Source: Polynucleobacter campilacus (GTDB taxonomy: Bacteria; Pseudomonadota; Gammaproteobacteria; Burkholderiales; Burkholderiaceae). Taken from it: a stretch of DNA of 64,000 nt. Below, piece by piece: positions 24,435 to 32,378 of this stretch (its first letter is position 1; the number at the start of each line of letters is the position of its first letter). Location: assembly GCF_002206625.1 (NCBI RefSeq), contig NZ_NGUP01000004.1, forward strand, positions 62,001 through 126,000. Direction: 5' to 3'. The position numbers and the translations under genes were made by a program. The notes beneath the pieces were generated by a model, which worked only from the letters and a program-made list of their open reading frames with translations, had not been told where the DNA came from and made no database searches.

Positions 24435-25694
24435 GTGACTATAAACAACACCACATCTGCTGAGGATTTAAAAAATCACCACCATTTGGTGTTAGCAAGG
24501 TCTCAAGTCCTGATTGTTGAGGACAACCTCATCAATCAAACCGTCATAAAGCAATTTTTAATTCGCGCGGGTGCTCGTATTGATATTGCTAGCAATGGCC
24601 AAGATGCTTTAGCACTACTAAAGACCAAGCATTACGACGCAGTCTTAATGGATATTCAGATGCCCGTGCTCGATGGCTTGCAAGCATGCAAACAAATTCG
24701 AGAGCAAGAACATCTGAAGTCTTTACCCATCATTGGACTCAGTGCGGGGGTATTTGCAGATGAGGTTCAGCAATGCTTTGACCATGGGATGAATGACTTT
24801 ATTAGCAAACCCATCGACCCAGACAAGCTATATCAAACATTGGTGAGTTGGATTTCGCAATTGAAGGTTTCCGATACTGATTTGCATACTTCCTATCCAA
24901 GCATGGCGCCCGATCAAGATCTTGCCGACAGCCCCCTAGGAGAACTGTCTGGATTTAACTTCAAAAAACTAGCCCTCTTCATGGCTGATATCTCTTTGAC
25001 CCATAAACTTCTAAATCTCTTTGCATTAGATTGTCGCGATTGCAGTGTGGGTCTTCAAAATGAAATTGCCATGAATGATTACCAATCTGCACAAAGTCGT
25101 ATTCATGGATTTAAAGGATCTGCAGCCACGATTGGTGCTGAAGCAGTTTTTGCTGCCGCTGAATTTCTGGAGGCAGATTTAAGGCTGGGTCAACTCCAAA
25201 CAGAGAACTACCACCATTTTTTAGAGATGCTCACGACCACAAGGATCAAAGTAAAACAATATCTTGATCAATCGGAAGCGCGCTCAGAGCGCAGTACTGT
25301 CAAGCAAGATCTCCAAGATAAGCTACTGCAAGATCGCATCATTCTTCTCACTGAAGATAATGTGACAGCACAAGAGGCTCTCAAAGAATTTTTAGAAATC
25401 TTTGGGGCGAGCATTGACGTGGCCAGCAATGGTCAAGATGCTTTAGAGCTACTCAAGACCAAGCAATACGACGCGGTGTTGATGGATATTCACATGCCTG
25501 TATTGGATGGCTTGCAAGCATGCAAACTCATTCGACAACAAGAACATCTTCAGCATTTACCAATTATTGGGCTGAGTGCCAGAGTATGCGCTGATACCTC
25601 TCAGCAATGCCTTGATCACGGAATGAATGGCTGTATTGCTAAAACAGTTGACCCTCAAGAGCTAGTCAAGCAACTCGCTCTTTGGATGAACTAG
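24435..25694 (+). CDS. REC-HPt-REC phosphorelay protein
   Basis: 419 aa. Receiver domain 1 (VLIVEDNLINQTVIKQF; YDAVLMDIQMPVLDG; GLSAG; FISKPID) is followed by an HPt domain with the phospho-histidine in SRIHGFKGSAATIGA (about residue 227). Receiver 2 follows (IILLTEDNVTAQEALKEFL; YDAVLMDIHMPVLDG; CIAKTVD). The two receivers are nearly identical over long stretches, also in DNA, pointing to a fairly recent internal duplication. The start is GTG with a weak ribosome site. No histidine kinase is adjacent. The PAS kinase at 16549 has no receiver and is a possible partner, which is inference. Confidence 0.88.
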   Translation: MTINNTTSAEDLKNHHHLVLARSQVLIVEDNLINQTVIKQFLIRAGARIDIASNGQDALALLKTKHYDAVLMDIQMPVLDGLQACKQIREQEHLKSLPIIGLSAGVFADEVQQCFDHGMNDFISKPIDPDKLYQTLVSWISQLKVSDTDLHTSYPSMAPDQDLADSPLGELSGFNFKKLALFMADISLTHKLLNLFALDCRDCSVGLQNEIAMNDYQSAQSRIHGFKGSAATIGAEAVFAAAEFLEADLRLGQLQTENYHHFLEMLTTTRIKVKQYLDQSEARSERSTVKQDLQDKLLQDRIILLTEDNVTAQEALKEFLEIFGASIDVASNGQDALELLKTKQYDAVLMDIHMPVLDGLQACKLIRQQEHLQHLPIIGLSARVCADTSQQCLDHGMNGCIAKTVDPQELVKQLALWMN

Positions 25695-25698
25695 AGAC

Positions 25699-26295
25699 TT
25701 ATTTATCTAGTCTTAATTTGCCACCGCTGCACGTGTAGTTCAACTCGCGCACAATCGCTGCACTAATAATTTGATTGCTTGGGTCAATGGCTTTGACATT
25801 AATCACCAGCTTATTGGGCATGTTGAGATAAGTGCCAACAATCACCTGGCTAGCGCCAACCTTGGTATTGCCAGTCTGACCAATCTTACGAGTCAAAGAC
25901 ACAATACCGGTATCACTGATGCGAATATCTTTACCAAACTCAACTTGCACAACTCTCTTGCCTGGTATGCGCGCTAGATAAGTACGCATCATCTCGCTCA
26001 TCACCAAGACATTCGGCTCTGCTTTGAGTGTATTGACATTCACAAAATCGGCAACGAGCAATACGCCGTATTCATCTGGGCCATTAGGATCAAACTTAGG
26101 TAATGCCGTATTCAGTTCGGTTGCCATACCAGATACCAGCGCAGTCAAATCGGTTGCTTGCAGCTTATCTTCAAACGTGAGGCATTGCGCATCACTGCGA
26201 CTGGTAGTGCCGCAAGCTGTCAGACCCAATAGCGCGCCGAGCAAAACAATGACGAGAGGGAGGAAAGTAAAGCGAGAGGCAGGACGAATAGACAT
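25699..26295 (-). CDS. FlgO-family outer-membrane lipoprotein
   Basis: 198 aa. A lipoprotein signal (LLGALLGLTAC) is followed by a FlgO domain: LVSGMATELNTALPKF, VLLVADFVNVNTL, MSEMMRTYLARIPGKRVVQVEFGKDIRISDTGIVSLTRKIG, VIVGTYLNMPNKLVINVKAIDPSNQIISAA. FlgO proteins in Vibrio associate with the flagellar base in the outer membrane. A second FlgO-family gene lies 53 bp upstream. The stop lies 4 bp from the convergent phosphorelay gene. Confidence 0.82.
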   Translation of the reverse strand: MSIRPASRFTFLPLVIVLLGALLGLTACGTTSRSDAQCLTFEDKLQATDLTALVSGMATELNTALPKFDPNGPDEYGVLLVADFVNVNTLKAEPNVLVMSEMMRTYLARIPGKRVVQVEFGKDIRISDTGIVSLTRKIGQTGNTKVGASQVIVGTYLNMPNKLVINVKAIDPSNQIISAAIVRELNYTCSGGKLRLDK

Positions 26296-26348
26296 ATCGA
26301 TTCAGAATATCAATAAAAGTCGTATTCTACTAGTGGATGCTAGTGGGA

Positions 26349-27008
26349 TTAATTAGTGAGATTTAAGACTGTCATGGTTGGCGGTCTTGGAGGACCATCC
26401 AACAAATGCGAGATCAGACGATCAGCAGGCAACTTCACTTGGGCTGTAGACACTACCGCGCCACTGATCACCTGAATCATTCTGACGTTCAAAATCAAAC
26501 CTTCAGTAGTATTCACATAAGTACCAGTGATGATGCTGCCAGTTTGTACTGGTGGCTTGAGTTGCTTAACATCTCTACTCAAAGAAAACTCACCGCTAGC
26601 TTCAATCAGAATATTTTTTCTGAAGGTGATATCTGTGACGGACCAATTTCTTAATTGCATTTCATGCATTAAGTTTTGCGCTAAGAGACGGCCCAACTGA
26701 GAAGTCTCATTCAAGGTATTGAGAGCAACAAAATCAGTCACTACCAAAGCGCGGCTTCTCATCTCTGGAGAAAGATTGCGCTCAAGCTGCTCAGCAATAA
26801 ACATCGAAGCCGTATTGAGTGCCCCGGTTGATGAAGTACTTGGTACTAAAGAAATCGGCTCATAGCGAAACGGATAAGGTGAAACTGTCTTTTCTTGACC
26901 TGGCTGGGTCTGTGCATGAGCAGAAGTGAGGCAAGTGAATGCAGTCAATAAAGTGCAGGCAAAGGTGCCACGCCCCATGGCGAAGAGTGTGCTTAATAGT
27001 AGTTTCAT
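26349..27008 (-). CDS. FlgO-family protein (second copy)
   Basis: 219 aa with a signal peptide (FACTLLTAFTCLTSAHAQ) rather than a clear lipobox. The FlgO domain is recognisable: SMFIAEQLERNLSPEMRSRALVVTDFVALNTLNETSQLGRLLAQNLMHEMQLRNWSVTDITFRKNILIEASGEFSLSRD, then IITGTYVNTTEGLILNVRMIQVISGAVVSTAQV. It overlaps the stop of the upstream lipoprotein gene by ATGA. The three genes form one minus-strand unit that probably builds an outer-membrane flagellar accessory. Confidence 0.82.
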   Translation of the reverse strand: MKLLLSTLFAMGRGTFACTLLTAFTCLTSAHAQTQPGQEKTVSPYPFRYEPISLVPSTSSTGALNTASMFIAEQLERNLSPEMRSRALVVTDFVALNTLNETSQLGRLLAQNLMHEMQLRNWSVTDITFRKNILIEASGEFSLSRDVKQLKPPVQTGSIITGTYVNTTEGLILNVRMIQVISGAVVSTAQVKLPADRLISHLLDGPPRPPTMTVLNLTN

Positions 27009-27259
27009 TGCGCAACCGATCTAGAACTTACGGTCTCAGTTGGCATCATCTTATTGACCTTGGTATCGCTATCAGGCAGTCGAACGCGATAACTCACCGG
27101 AAAATCACTGGACATTCCTGGCTGAATAATCATGACTGAATAGTAAGGCTGTGAGTTGCAATTATCACAATTGACTGCATAGGGCGAGCTCGCAGAAGTG
27201 CATCCTGAACAAATCAGAAGACTCGCAATCAATAATGAAAGATAATTTAAACGCAACAT
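27005..27259 (-). CDS. Small lipoprotein upstream of the flgO-type genes
   Basis: 84 aa if started at ATG 27259, which gives a compact signal peptide ending in a lipobox-like LLICSGC. An in-frame ATG at 27292 would add 11 residues. The mature part has a CDNCN motif and the segment PVSYRVRLPDSDTKV. It overlaps the next FlgO gene by 4 bp. FlgO is accompanied by a lipoprotein (FlgP/FlgT) in Vibrio, but this protein is too short to equate with them. Function unknown. Confidence 0.6.
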   Translation of the reverse strand: MLRLNYLSLLIASLLICSGCTSASSPYAVNCDNCNSQPYYSVMIIQPGMSSDFPVSYRVRLPDSDTKVNKMMPTETVSSRSVAQ

Positions 27260-27435
27260 ATCCTTAGCCCAAAAACTTCGACACTGCTTCATTTGAATAC
27301 TTCAATACCAACAAACGTTTTGACACCGCACTGCTTAATATGGCGCGCTTGTATAGATTCCTATATTCCCTTTACGGCTCAAAATTGCGATTGATGAGGA
27401 TTTAGTGAAATGAATTTTCAGAAGTCACCGATTTA

Positions 27436-28248
27436 ATGGCAAAGCATTTTTTATTTGGCAAGGTTCCGCATGCGCTGATTGCCCTGATAGTCCAAGGCTG
27501 CGCTTTTGTTCTGGCGGCTGCCTTATGTTGGCTTGCGATACAACTAGACTTTCATTTCCCAGGCTTTTTACCTAGTGCCTTTCCCAATCTGGCAGTTCTT
27601 TTAATAGCACAAGGAATCATTGCCTATTTTTTAAGCATTACCTTTCGAATGGCCCATTGGTGGCGCTATATTCACCTGCTTTTTCCCTTGGCTATTTGGG
27701 TTGCGCTGGCACTGGATATTCCGACTGGCTACTTTTTGCTCGGCTTTCTACTCACAGCAGCCCTTTTTTGGTCGGTTTTTATCACTCAAGTGCCCTTTTA
27801 CCCCTCCAAGCCCGAGGTTTGGAATGCCGTTTCTGAACTTTTGCCAGGCAAAAAGCTCAGAATTTTGGAAATTGGCAGTGGCCTAGGCAATTTTGCAATT
27901 CGCATGGCCCAGTTACGACCAGAATCTTACGTTGAGGGCATTGAAATAGCCCCTTTACCCTGGATGATGAGCGTTATTCAGTCCAAATTTCTCAGATCAC
28001 CCGCTCTTTTTCGCCTCGGGAACTATGAAAAGATTAATTTTGCCAACTATGATCTGATTTTTGCCTACCTTTCGCCAGCCGCTATGCCCGATTTATGGCA
28101 AAAAGCCCTTCTAGAGATGGGTGGTGAAAGCCTCTTACTGAGTCATGAATTTCCCGTGCCCAATATTCAAGAATCCCAAAAATTGATCTTTAGCTCAGAT
28201 CAACGGGAGTGCTATGTCTACAAAATGAGCCAATATCGCCCCGCTTAA
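27436..28248 (+). CDS. Membrane-anchored class I SAM methyltransferase
   Basis: 270 aa. Four predicted N-terminal membrane helices (residues 1-120) precede a Rossmann methyltransferase core with the SAM-binding ILEIGSGLGNFAIRMAQ (about residues 141-157), the acidic VEGIEIAPLP strand end and YDLIFAYLSPAAMPDLW as motif IV. The substrate is unknown. It sits between the flgO-type genes and motA and may not be flagellar. Confidence 0.78.
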   Translation: MAKHFLFGKVPHALIALIVQGCAFVLAAALCWLAIQLDFHFPGFLPSAFPNLAVLLIAQGIIAYFLSITFRMAHWWRYIHLLFPLAIWVALALDIPTGYFLLGFLLTAALFWSVFITQVPFYPSKPEVWNAVSELLPGKKLRILEIGSGLGNFAIRMAQLRPESYVEGIEIAPLPWMMSVIQSKFLRSPALFRLGNYEKINFANYDLIFAYLSPAAMPDLWQKALLEMGGESLLLSHEFPVPNIQESQKLIFSSDQRECYVYKMSQYRPA

Positions 28249-28275
28249 CGGGAAGACAGGCACCATAATCTTGCT

Positions 28276-28329
28276 TTATTCAGGCAATTAAATGTCGTAA
28301 TTACAGGTATTCTTCTGTTATTCAGGCAA
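28276..28329 (+). promoter_or_regulatory. Pair of 12-bp direct repeats before motA
   Basis: TTATTCAGGCAA occurs at 28276-28287 and again at 28318-28329, 42 bp apart, which is four turns of the helix. The second copy ends 13 bp before the motA start. It could be a two-site activator or repressor element. No known binding motif is recognised. Confidence 0.4.
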
Positions 28330-28342
28330 AAAGGGGCTTCTT

Positions 28343-29206
28343 GTGTTTGTCATCATTGGTTACGTAGTCGTTATTTTCTCAGTCTTCGGCGGATTTATGA
28401 TGGCCGGCGGTCACCTTGCGGCTCTACTTCAACCGATCGAGTTATTGATGATTGGTGGCGCTGCATTTGGTGCCTTTTTAGTCGGTAATGACATGAAGAC
28501 CATTAAAGCAACGGTTGCAGCCCTACCGACTGTGCTGGCTCCATCTAGTTATAGCAAAGCCCTCTATTTAGATTTGCTAGCCATGATGTTTGAGTTTTTG
28601 ACCAAGATTCGTAAAGACGGCATGATGGCCATCGAAAAAGATGTTGAAAATCCTGAGAACAGTGCGATCTTCACCAAGTATCCAAAGATTATGAAAGACC
28701 ATCACTTGATGGACTTTCTATGCGATTACTTACGCATGATGCTCTCCGGCAATATGGAGCCATTCCAAATTGAAAATTTGATGGATATCGATATCGAGAC
28801 TCACCACAATGAAGGTCATGCAGTCTGTCATGCGATTGCAAAAATGGCTGACGGTATGCCAGCGTTTGGTATTGTTGCTGCGGTGATGGGCGTGGTTCAC
28901 ACCATGTCATCTGTTGGTCAAGTATCCAACAATGAACTGGGCGTCATGATTGCACACGCTCTCGTGGGAACCTTCTTGGGTATTTTGCTTTGCTATGGCT
29001 TCGTGGGCCCACTCTCTACCATCCTTGAGCAAAAACTTAACGAATCCACCAAGATGCTCCAAACCGCTAAGATCATTTTGCTGGCGAGCCTAAATGGTTA
29101 CGCGCCGACAATTGCCGTGGAGTTTGGACGTAAGGTATTAAATTCAACTGAGCGTCCTGAGTTTCTTGAACTCGAAGAATATATTAAGGGCGCCAAAACG
29201 CGTTAA
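28343..29206 (+). CDS. motA: Flagellar stator protein MotA
   Basis: 287 aa with four membrane helices. Seen: N-terminal MFVIIGYVVVIFSVFGGFMMAGG, the cytoplasmic charged loop (RKDGMMAIEKDVENPENS, contacts FliG), and the two conserved prolines in GMPAFGIVAAVMGVVHTM and YGFVGPLSTILEQK. The start is GTG 28343 with AAGGGG upstream; other starts would lose the first helix. It is followed 3 bp later by motB. Together they form the proton-driven A5B2 stator. Confidence 0.96.
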   Translation: MFVIIGYVVVIFSVFGGFMMAGGHLAALLQPIELLMIGGAAFGAFLVGNDMKTIKATVAALPTVLAPSSYSKALYLDLLAMMFEFLTKIRKDGMMAIEKDVENPENSAIFTKYPKIMKDHHLMDFLCDYLRMMLSGNMEPFQIENLMDIDIETHHNEGHAVCHAIAKMADGMPAFGIVAAVMGVVHTMSSVGQVSNNELGVMIAHALVGTFLGILLCYGFVGPLSTILEQKLNESTKMLQTAKIILLASLNGYAPTIAVEFGRKVLNSTERPEFLELEEYIKGAKTR

Positions 29207-29209
29207 TCC

Positions 29210-30175
29210 ATGGCTACTAAAGAAGAAAAGCCGCTCATTGTTGTTAAACGCGTTAAAAAAGTTGCTGGCGGACATCACGGAGGTGCATGGAAGATTGCGT
29301 ACGCAGACTTCGTAACGGCCATGATGGCCTTCTTCCTATTGATGTGGCTACTAGCTTCAGTCTCTAAAGAAGATTTAAAAGGTATCTCTGAATACTTTAA
29401 GATGCCAATTGAAAAAATTGTCTCCACCGGCCCTAGCACTACAGGAGCAAGCGGCATTTTTGTTGGCGGCGGTAAAGATCTCACACGTAAAGATGGTGAA
29501 GTTTCTAAAGCGGATGACAACAGCGATAAATCTCCGCAAAAAATGCTGGATGAAGAAGGTCTTAAGCAACTGAAGACCAAAGTTGAATCTGTCATTCAAG
29601 ATAATCCTCAACTTAAAAGCTATAAACAACAAGTATTAATTGACATTACTGACGATGGTTTGCGAATTCAGATTGTAGATAACCTCAAGAGACCGATGTT
29701 TGCCTTATCCGATGATGAGCTCCAGTCTTATGCACGCGATATTATGAAGGCCATTGGCAAGTCATTGAATGGTGTTGAAAATAAACTCACCCTATCTGGC
29801 CATACCGATGCACACCCTTTCCCTAATAAAGAAAAGTCTTATAGCAACTGGGAATTATCTGCAGACCGCGCCAATGCTGCGAGACGAGAGTTAGTGAATG
29901 GCGGCATGGATGAAACCAAACTATTGCAGGTTATCGGTCTATCTTCTGCGGTTTTATACGATAAGGTAGACCCATTAAACCCAATCAATCGCCGCATCTC
30001 GATTATTGTGATGAACAAAAAAGCCCAAGAACGGATAGAGAAAAATATGTCTATTGAGGCAGGTAATGCCGAATCAGTTCAAAAAGGCATTCAAGCAGGG
30101 GCTCCTGATGCAAAGGCAGCTGCAGTCAAGGCAACAGATACTAAGCCTGATGTTAAGCCCGCCGCTAAGCCGTAA
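29210..30175 (+). CDS. motB: Flagellar stator protein MotB
   Basis: 321 aa. It has the basic N-terminus KRVKKVAGGHHGGAWKIAYADFVTAMMAFFLLMWLLAS, with the proton-carrying Asp at about residue 33. A plug/linker region follows, then the OmpA-like peptidoglycan-binding domain (LSGHTDAHPF; YSNWELSADRANAARREL; INRRISIIVM). An Ala/Lys/Asp-rich tail follows. It partners MotA encoded just upstream. Confidence 0.96.
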   Translation: MATKEEKPLIVVKRVKKVAGGHHGGAWKIAYADFVTAMMAFFLLMWLLASVSKEDLKGISEYFKMPIEKIVSTGPSTTGASGIFVGGGKDLTRKDGEVSKADDNSDKSPQKMLDEEGLKQLKTKVESVIQDNPQLKSYKQQVLIDITDDGLRIQIVDNLKRPMFALSDDELQSYARDIMKAIGKSLNGVENKLTLSGHTDAHPFPNKEKSYSNWELSADRANAARRELVNGGMDETKLLQVIGLSSAVLYDKVDPLNPINRRISIIVMNKKAQERIEKNMSIEAGNAESVQKGIQAGAPDAKAAAVKATDTKPDVKPAAKP

Positions 30176-30265
30176 TGCTGAGCCCTAATCAGTGATACCT
30201 ATCGCCTCTACTCTACTCACTATTAAAAGCATTTACCCTTTCGCCTATTTGTAATAATGTAGATC

Positions 30266-30565
30266 ATGATGACACTAAAGACCGGTCTCCCTAAGCTCCC
30301 TTACTTGCCAGTCAAAGTTGGCTTAATCGGCATGCTCTTGACCTCGCTCTTGATGGCAGGTCTACTTTTACTCAATACCCAAAGCTGGGTACCGGAGTTC
30401 AAAATCTCTGGTAAGTCTGCAAGCTCTACTTCTACTAAAAACACAACTCCTGACTCACCAAAAGATGAGGCTCCAGCACCTGTCAATTTAAATAAGCTCA
30501 AAGAGTTAATTGCACAAAATCGCATCTTTTTAAATACTGCTTATGCAGAAAAAAAAGACGCCTGA
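30266..30565 (+). CDS. N-terminal part of a split MCP-like protein
   Basis: 99 aa: one membrane helix (VKVGLIGMLLTSLLMAGLLLL), a Ser/Thr/Pro linker, then LNKLKELIAQNRIFLNTAYAEKK, which looks like the first helix of a four-helix-bundle ligand domain. It ends within the overlap with the next frame at an A8 run (30549-30556). Removing one A joins it in frame to the downstream open frame, giving a complete transducer topology. On its own it would be a small membrane peptide. Confidence 0.7.
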   Translation: MMTLKTGLPKLPYLPVKVGLIGMLLTSLLMAGLLLLNTQSWVPEFKISGKSASSTSTKNTTPDSPKDEAPAPVNLNKLKELIAQNRIFLNTAYAEKKDA

Positions 30566-32189
30566 TCCTGTTTCGGATGAAGTGCGTAATTTAGCGGACC
30601 GTGTTACTCAAGATCTCGCCGATATGAATGCTATATGGCAATCTTATTTAGCAAGTCCTTTAAGCGCCGAAGAAAAAACATTAGCAACGCAATTTACCAG
30701 CGATTTTGACAAACTCGTTAACCAATCAATCAAGCCGACTGTTGATCTTTTACAAGTGAACTACTTATCGCAAGCCAGCGCTCTGCTCGCCCGCACCCAA
30801 GGCATGCAAACACAAGTAATAGCTGATGTAGATGCGCTCATCAAAGCCCAAGCGAGTACAAAACTCATTGCCTTACAAAAGAAAAGTGTGACAGAAGTTG
30901 CACCTGCAGCACCTTCAGTTCCAGTAGTTGAAACATCAAACACGCCAAGTGGTGAAGTCTCTTCAGTTAAGTCAAATGCGCCATCCTCTGTTAATGGCAT
31001 GCCTACTGATAAGCTCATGATCATTACTGTTGGCATGCTGATCATGCTTGGCTTGGCACTCCTAATCTCAAGAACTCTGAAACACAGCTTAGGTGCTAGC
31101 CCTGAAGAATTAACTAAGGCTGCAGGCTATATCGCTAGTGGTCAATTGGATTACCGCATTACATTGAGCGCAGGTGACCATAGCAGTGCGATGGCAGCCA
31201 TTAAAGCGATTCAGGGTGAATGGAAGCAGTTCATGCTCGATACCAGCATTTTGAATGCCGCGATGCAAGATGGAAAGTTATTGGGTCGCCGAGATGCTGA
31301 TCAACATCGTGGTGCTTTTTATGAATTTGCGCAAGAGCTCAACACCACTATTGATTTGGCAATGCAAAAGGGTCAAGTCTCTGAGTCTGCCCAACGCAGT
31401 GTGCAACAAGCCCTCCAAAAAGCCTTAACACAAGCTCAAGCCATTCCCGCAGCGCTACAAAATCATGATTTGAGCAAACGTCTTGCGGTTGATAGCGAAC
31501 TGGAAGAAGTCAATTTACTCAATAAAACCATGAATCAACTCCTAGATAAGATGGAAGAGCTCAGTAGCTTTGCCAAAGGCCAAGGGGTTGAGATTCAAAA
31601 ATTGGCTAAAGAGTTAACGCTTTACCATACAAGCCTCATCAAGGGCGCCGAAGAGCAAGCTCAGGTCTTGCAAAGCTCTAATCTCAAGATGCAAAGCTTG
31701 GGTGATAGCACAAAACAAAACGCTGAAAACGCCAAACAGGCCCGTCTCATGGCAGTTTCCACCTCTGAGATGGCAAATACCCTCACTGCTGAAGTAGCTC
31801 AGTCAGGAATTCCTGCTGAAAAAATGGATAGCATTCATAAGGTGGTCGAGCGTATTGCTAGCTCCACACAATATGTCGCCGATATGAGCGCCAATATCAC
31901 GACCGCCTCTTTAGATCAGAGCTTGAACCTCTATGAAGTGAACAGCGCGGTATCTCAGGTCGAAAAAATTGCCCAGAAAAATGTAGAAACCATGAAAGAT
32001 ACGATCCATAGTGGCGAGGCGCTCTTACAACACGCCAATACCCTAGCCCAAACTTTCGGTCAATTAACGGTTTCAGAGCCTAAAAATGCCCCTTTGAATA
32101 CCGTTTCACCTGATATTCCAAAAAGTTCAGAAGCTGAAAATCCCCCAGCAAACCCTGCTGAAAAAGATCCTGACTGGAAGCTGTTTTAA
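30543..32189 (+). CDS. MCP-like protein without the signalling hairpin tip (split frame)
   Basis: 548 aa in the +1 frame relative to the preceding ORF. Residues 1-125 form the rest of a 4HB-type periplasmic domain. A Pro/Ser linker follows, then TM2 (about 155-178: LMIITVGMLIMLGLALLIS), a HAMP-like segment (AAGYIASGQLDYRITL) and two helical repeats. The cytoplasmic coiled coil contains SLGDSTKQNAENAKQARLMA and EQS-like LDQSLNLYEVNSAVSQVEKIAQKN, which correspond to the two arms of MCP signalling domains. The highly conserved tip ([24 protein letters not shown]) is absent, and the arms join through a short VAQSGIPAEK bridge. No obvious ribosome site precedes its ATG. Confidence 0.75.
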   Translation: MQKKKTPDPVSDEVRNLADRVTQDLADMNAIWQSYLASPLSAEEKTLATQFTSDFDKLVNQSIKPTVDLLQVNYLSQASALLARTQGMQTQVIADVDALIKAQASTKLIALQKKSVTEVAPAAPSVPVVETSNTPSGEVSSVKSNAPSSVNGMPTDKLMIITVGMLIMLGLALLISRTLKHSLGASPEELTKAAGYIASGQLDYRITLSAGDHSSAMAAIKAIQGEWKQFMLDTSILNAAMQDGKLLGRRDADQHRGAFYEFAQELNTTIDLAMQKGQVSESAQRSVQQALQKALTQAQAIPAALQNHDLSKRLAVDSELEEVNLLNKTMNQLLDKMEELSSFAKGQGVEIQKLAKELTLYHTSLIKGAEEQAQVLQSSNLKMQSLGDSTKQNAENAKQARLMAVSTSEMANTLTAEVAQSGIPAEKMDSIHKVVERIASSTQYVADMSANITTASLDQSLNLYEVNSAVSQVEKIAQKNVETMKDTIHSGEALLQHANTLAQTFGQLTVSEPKNAPLNTVSPDIPKSSEAENPPANPAEKDPDWKLF

Positions 32190-32196
32190 GCCCAAA

Positions 32197-32245
32197 TTTG
32201 GGTAAGTTTTTTACCCAAAAATCTGACTAAAACCGGTGTTTTTAG
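32197..32245 (+). terminator. Two consecutive hairpins after the MCP-like gene
   Basis: TTTGGGTAA-GTTTT-TTACCCAAA (32197-32219) and CTAAAAC-CGGT-GTTTTTAG (32227-32245). The second carries a run of five T in its right arm, like a weak intrinsic terminator. Confidence 0.5.
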
Positions 32246-32285
32246 CTATCTATTGCTAATAATCCAAGTTTTAGAAGCTTGAATT

Positions 32286-32305
32286 AAGGGGGGTTCACCC
32301 TCCTT
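32286..32305 (+). terminator. GC-rich hairpin before flhB
   Basis: AAGGGGGG-TTCA-CCCTCCTT followed by TT: an eight-pair stem with one G-T pair, 73 bp before the flhB start. It could terminate upstream transcription or act as a leader structure for the flhB operon. Confidence 0.5.
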
Positions 32306-32378
32306 TTCCAGCAATTCATTTACACCCCGCTCGCTGAAAATCATTTATCAGCAAATTAATCCTTTTTAAGGTGTAGCG

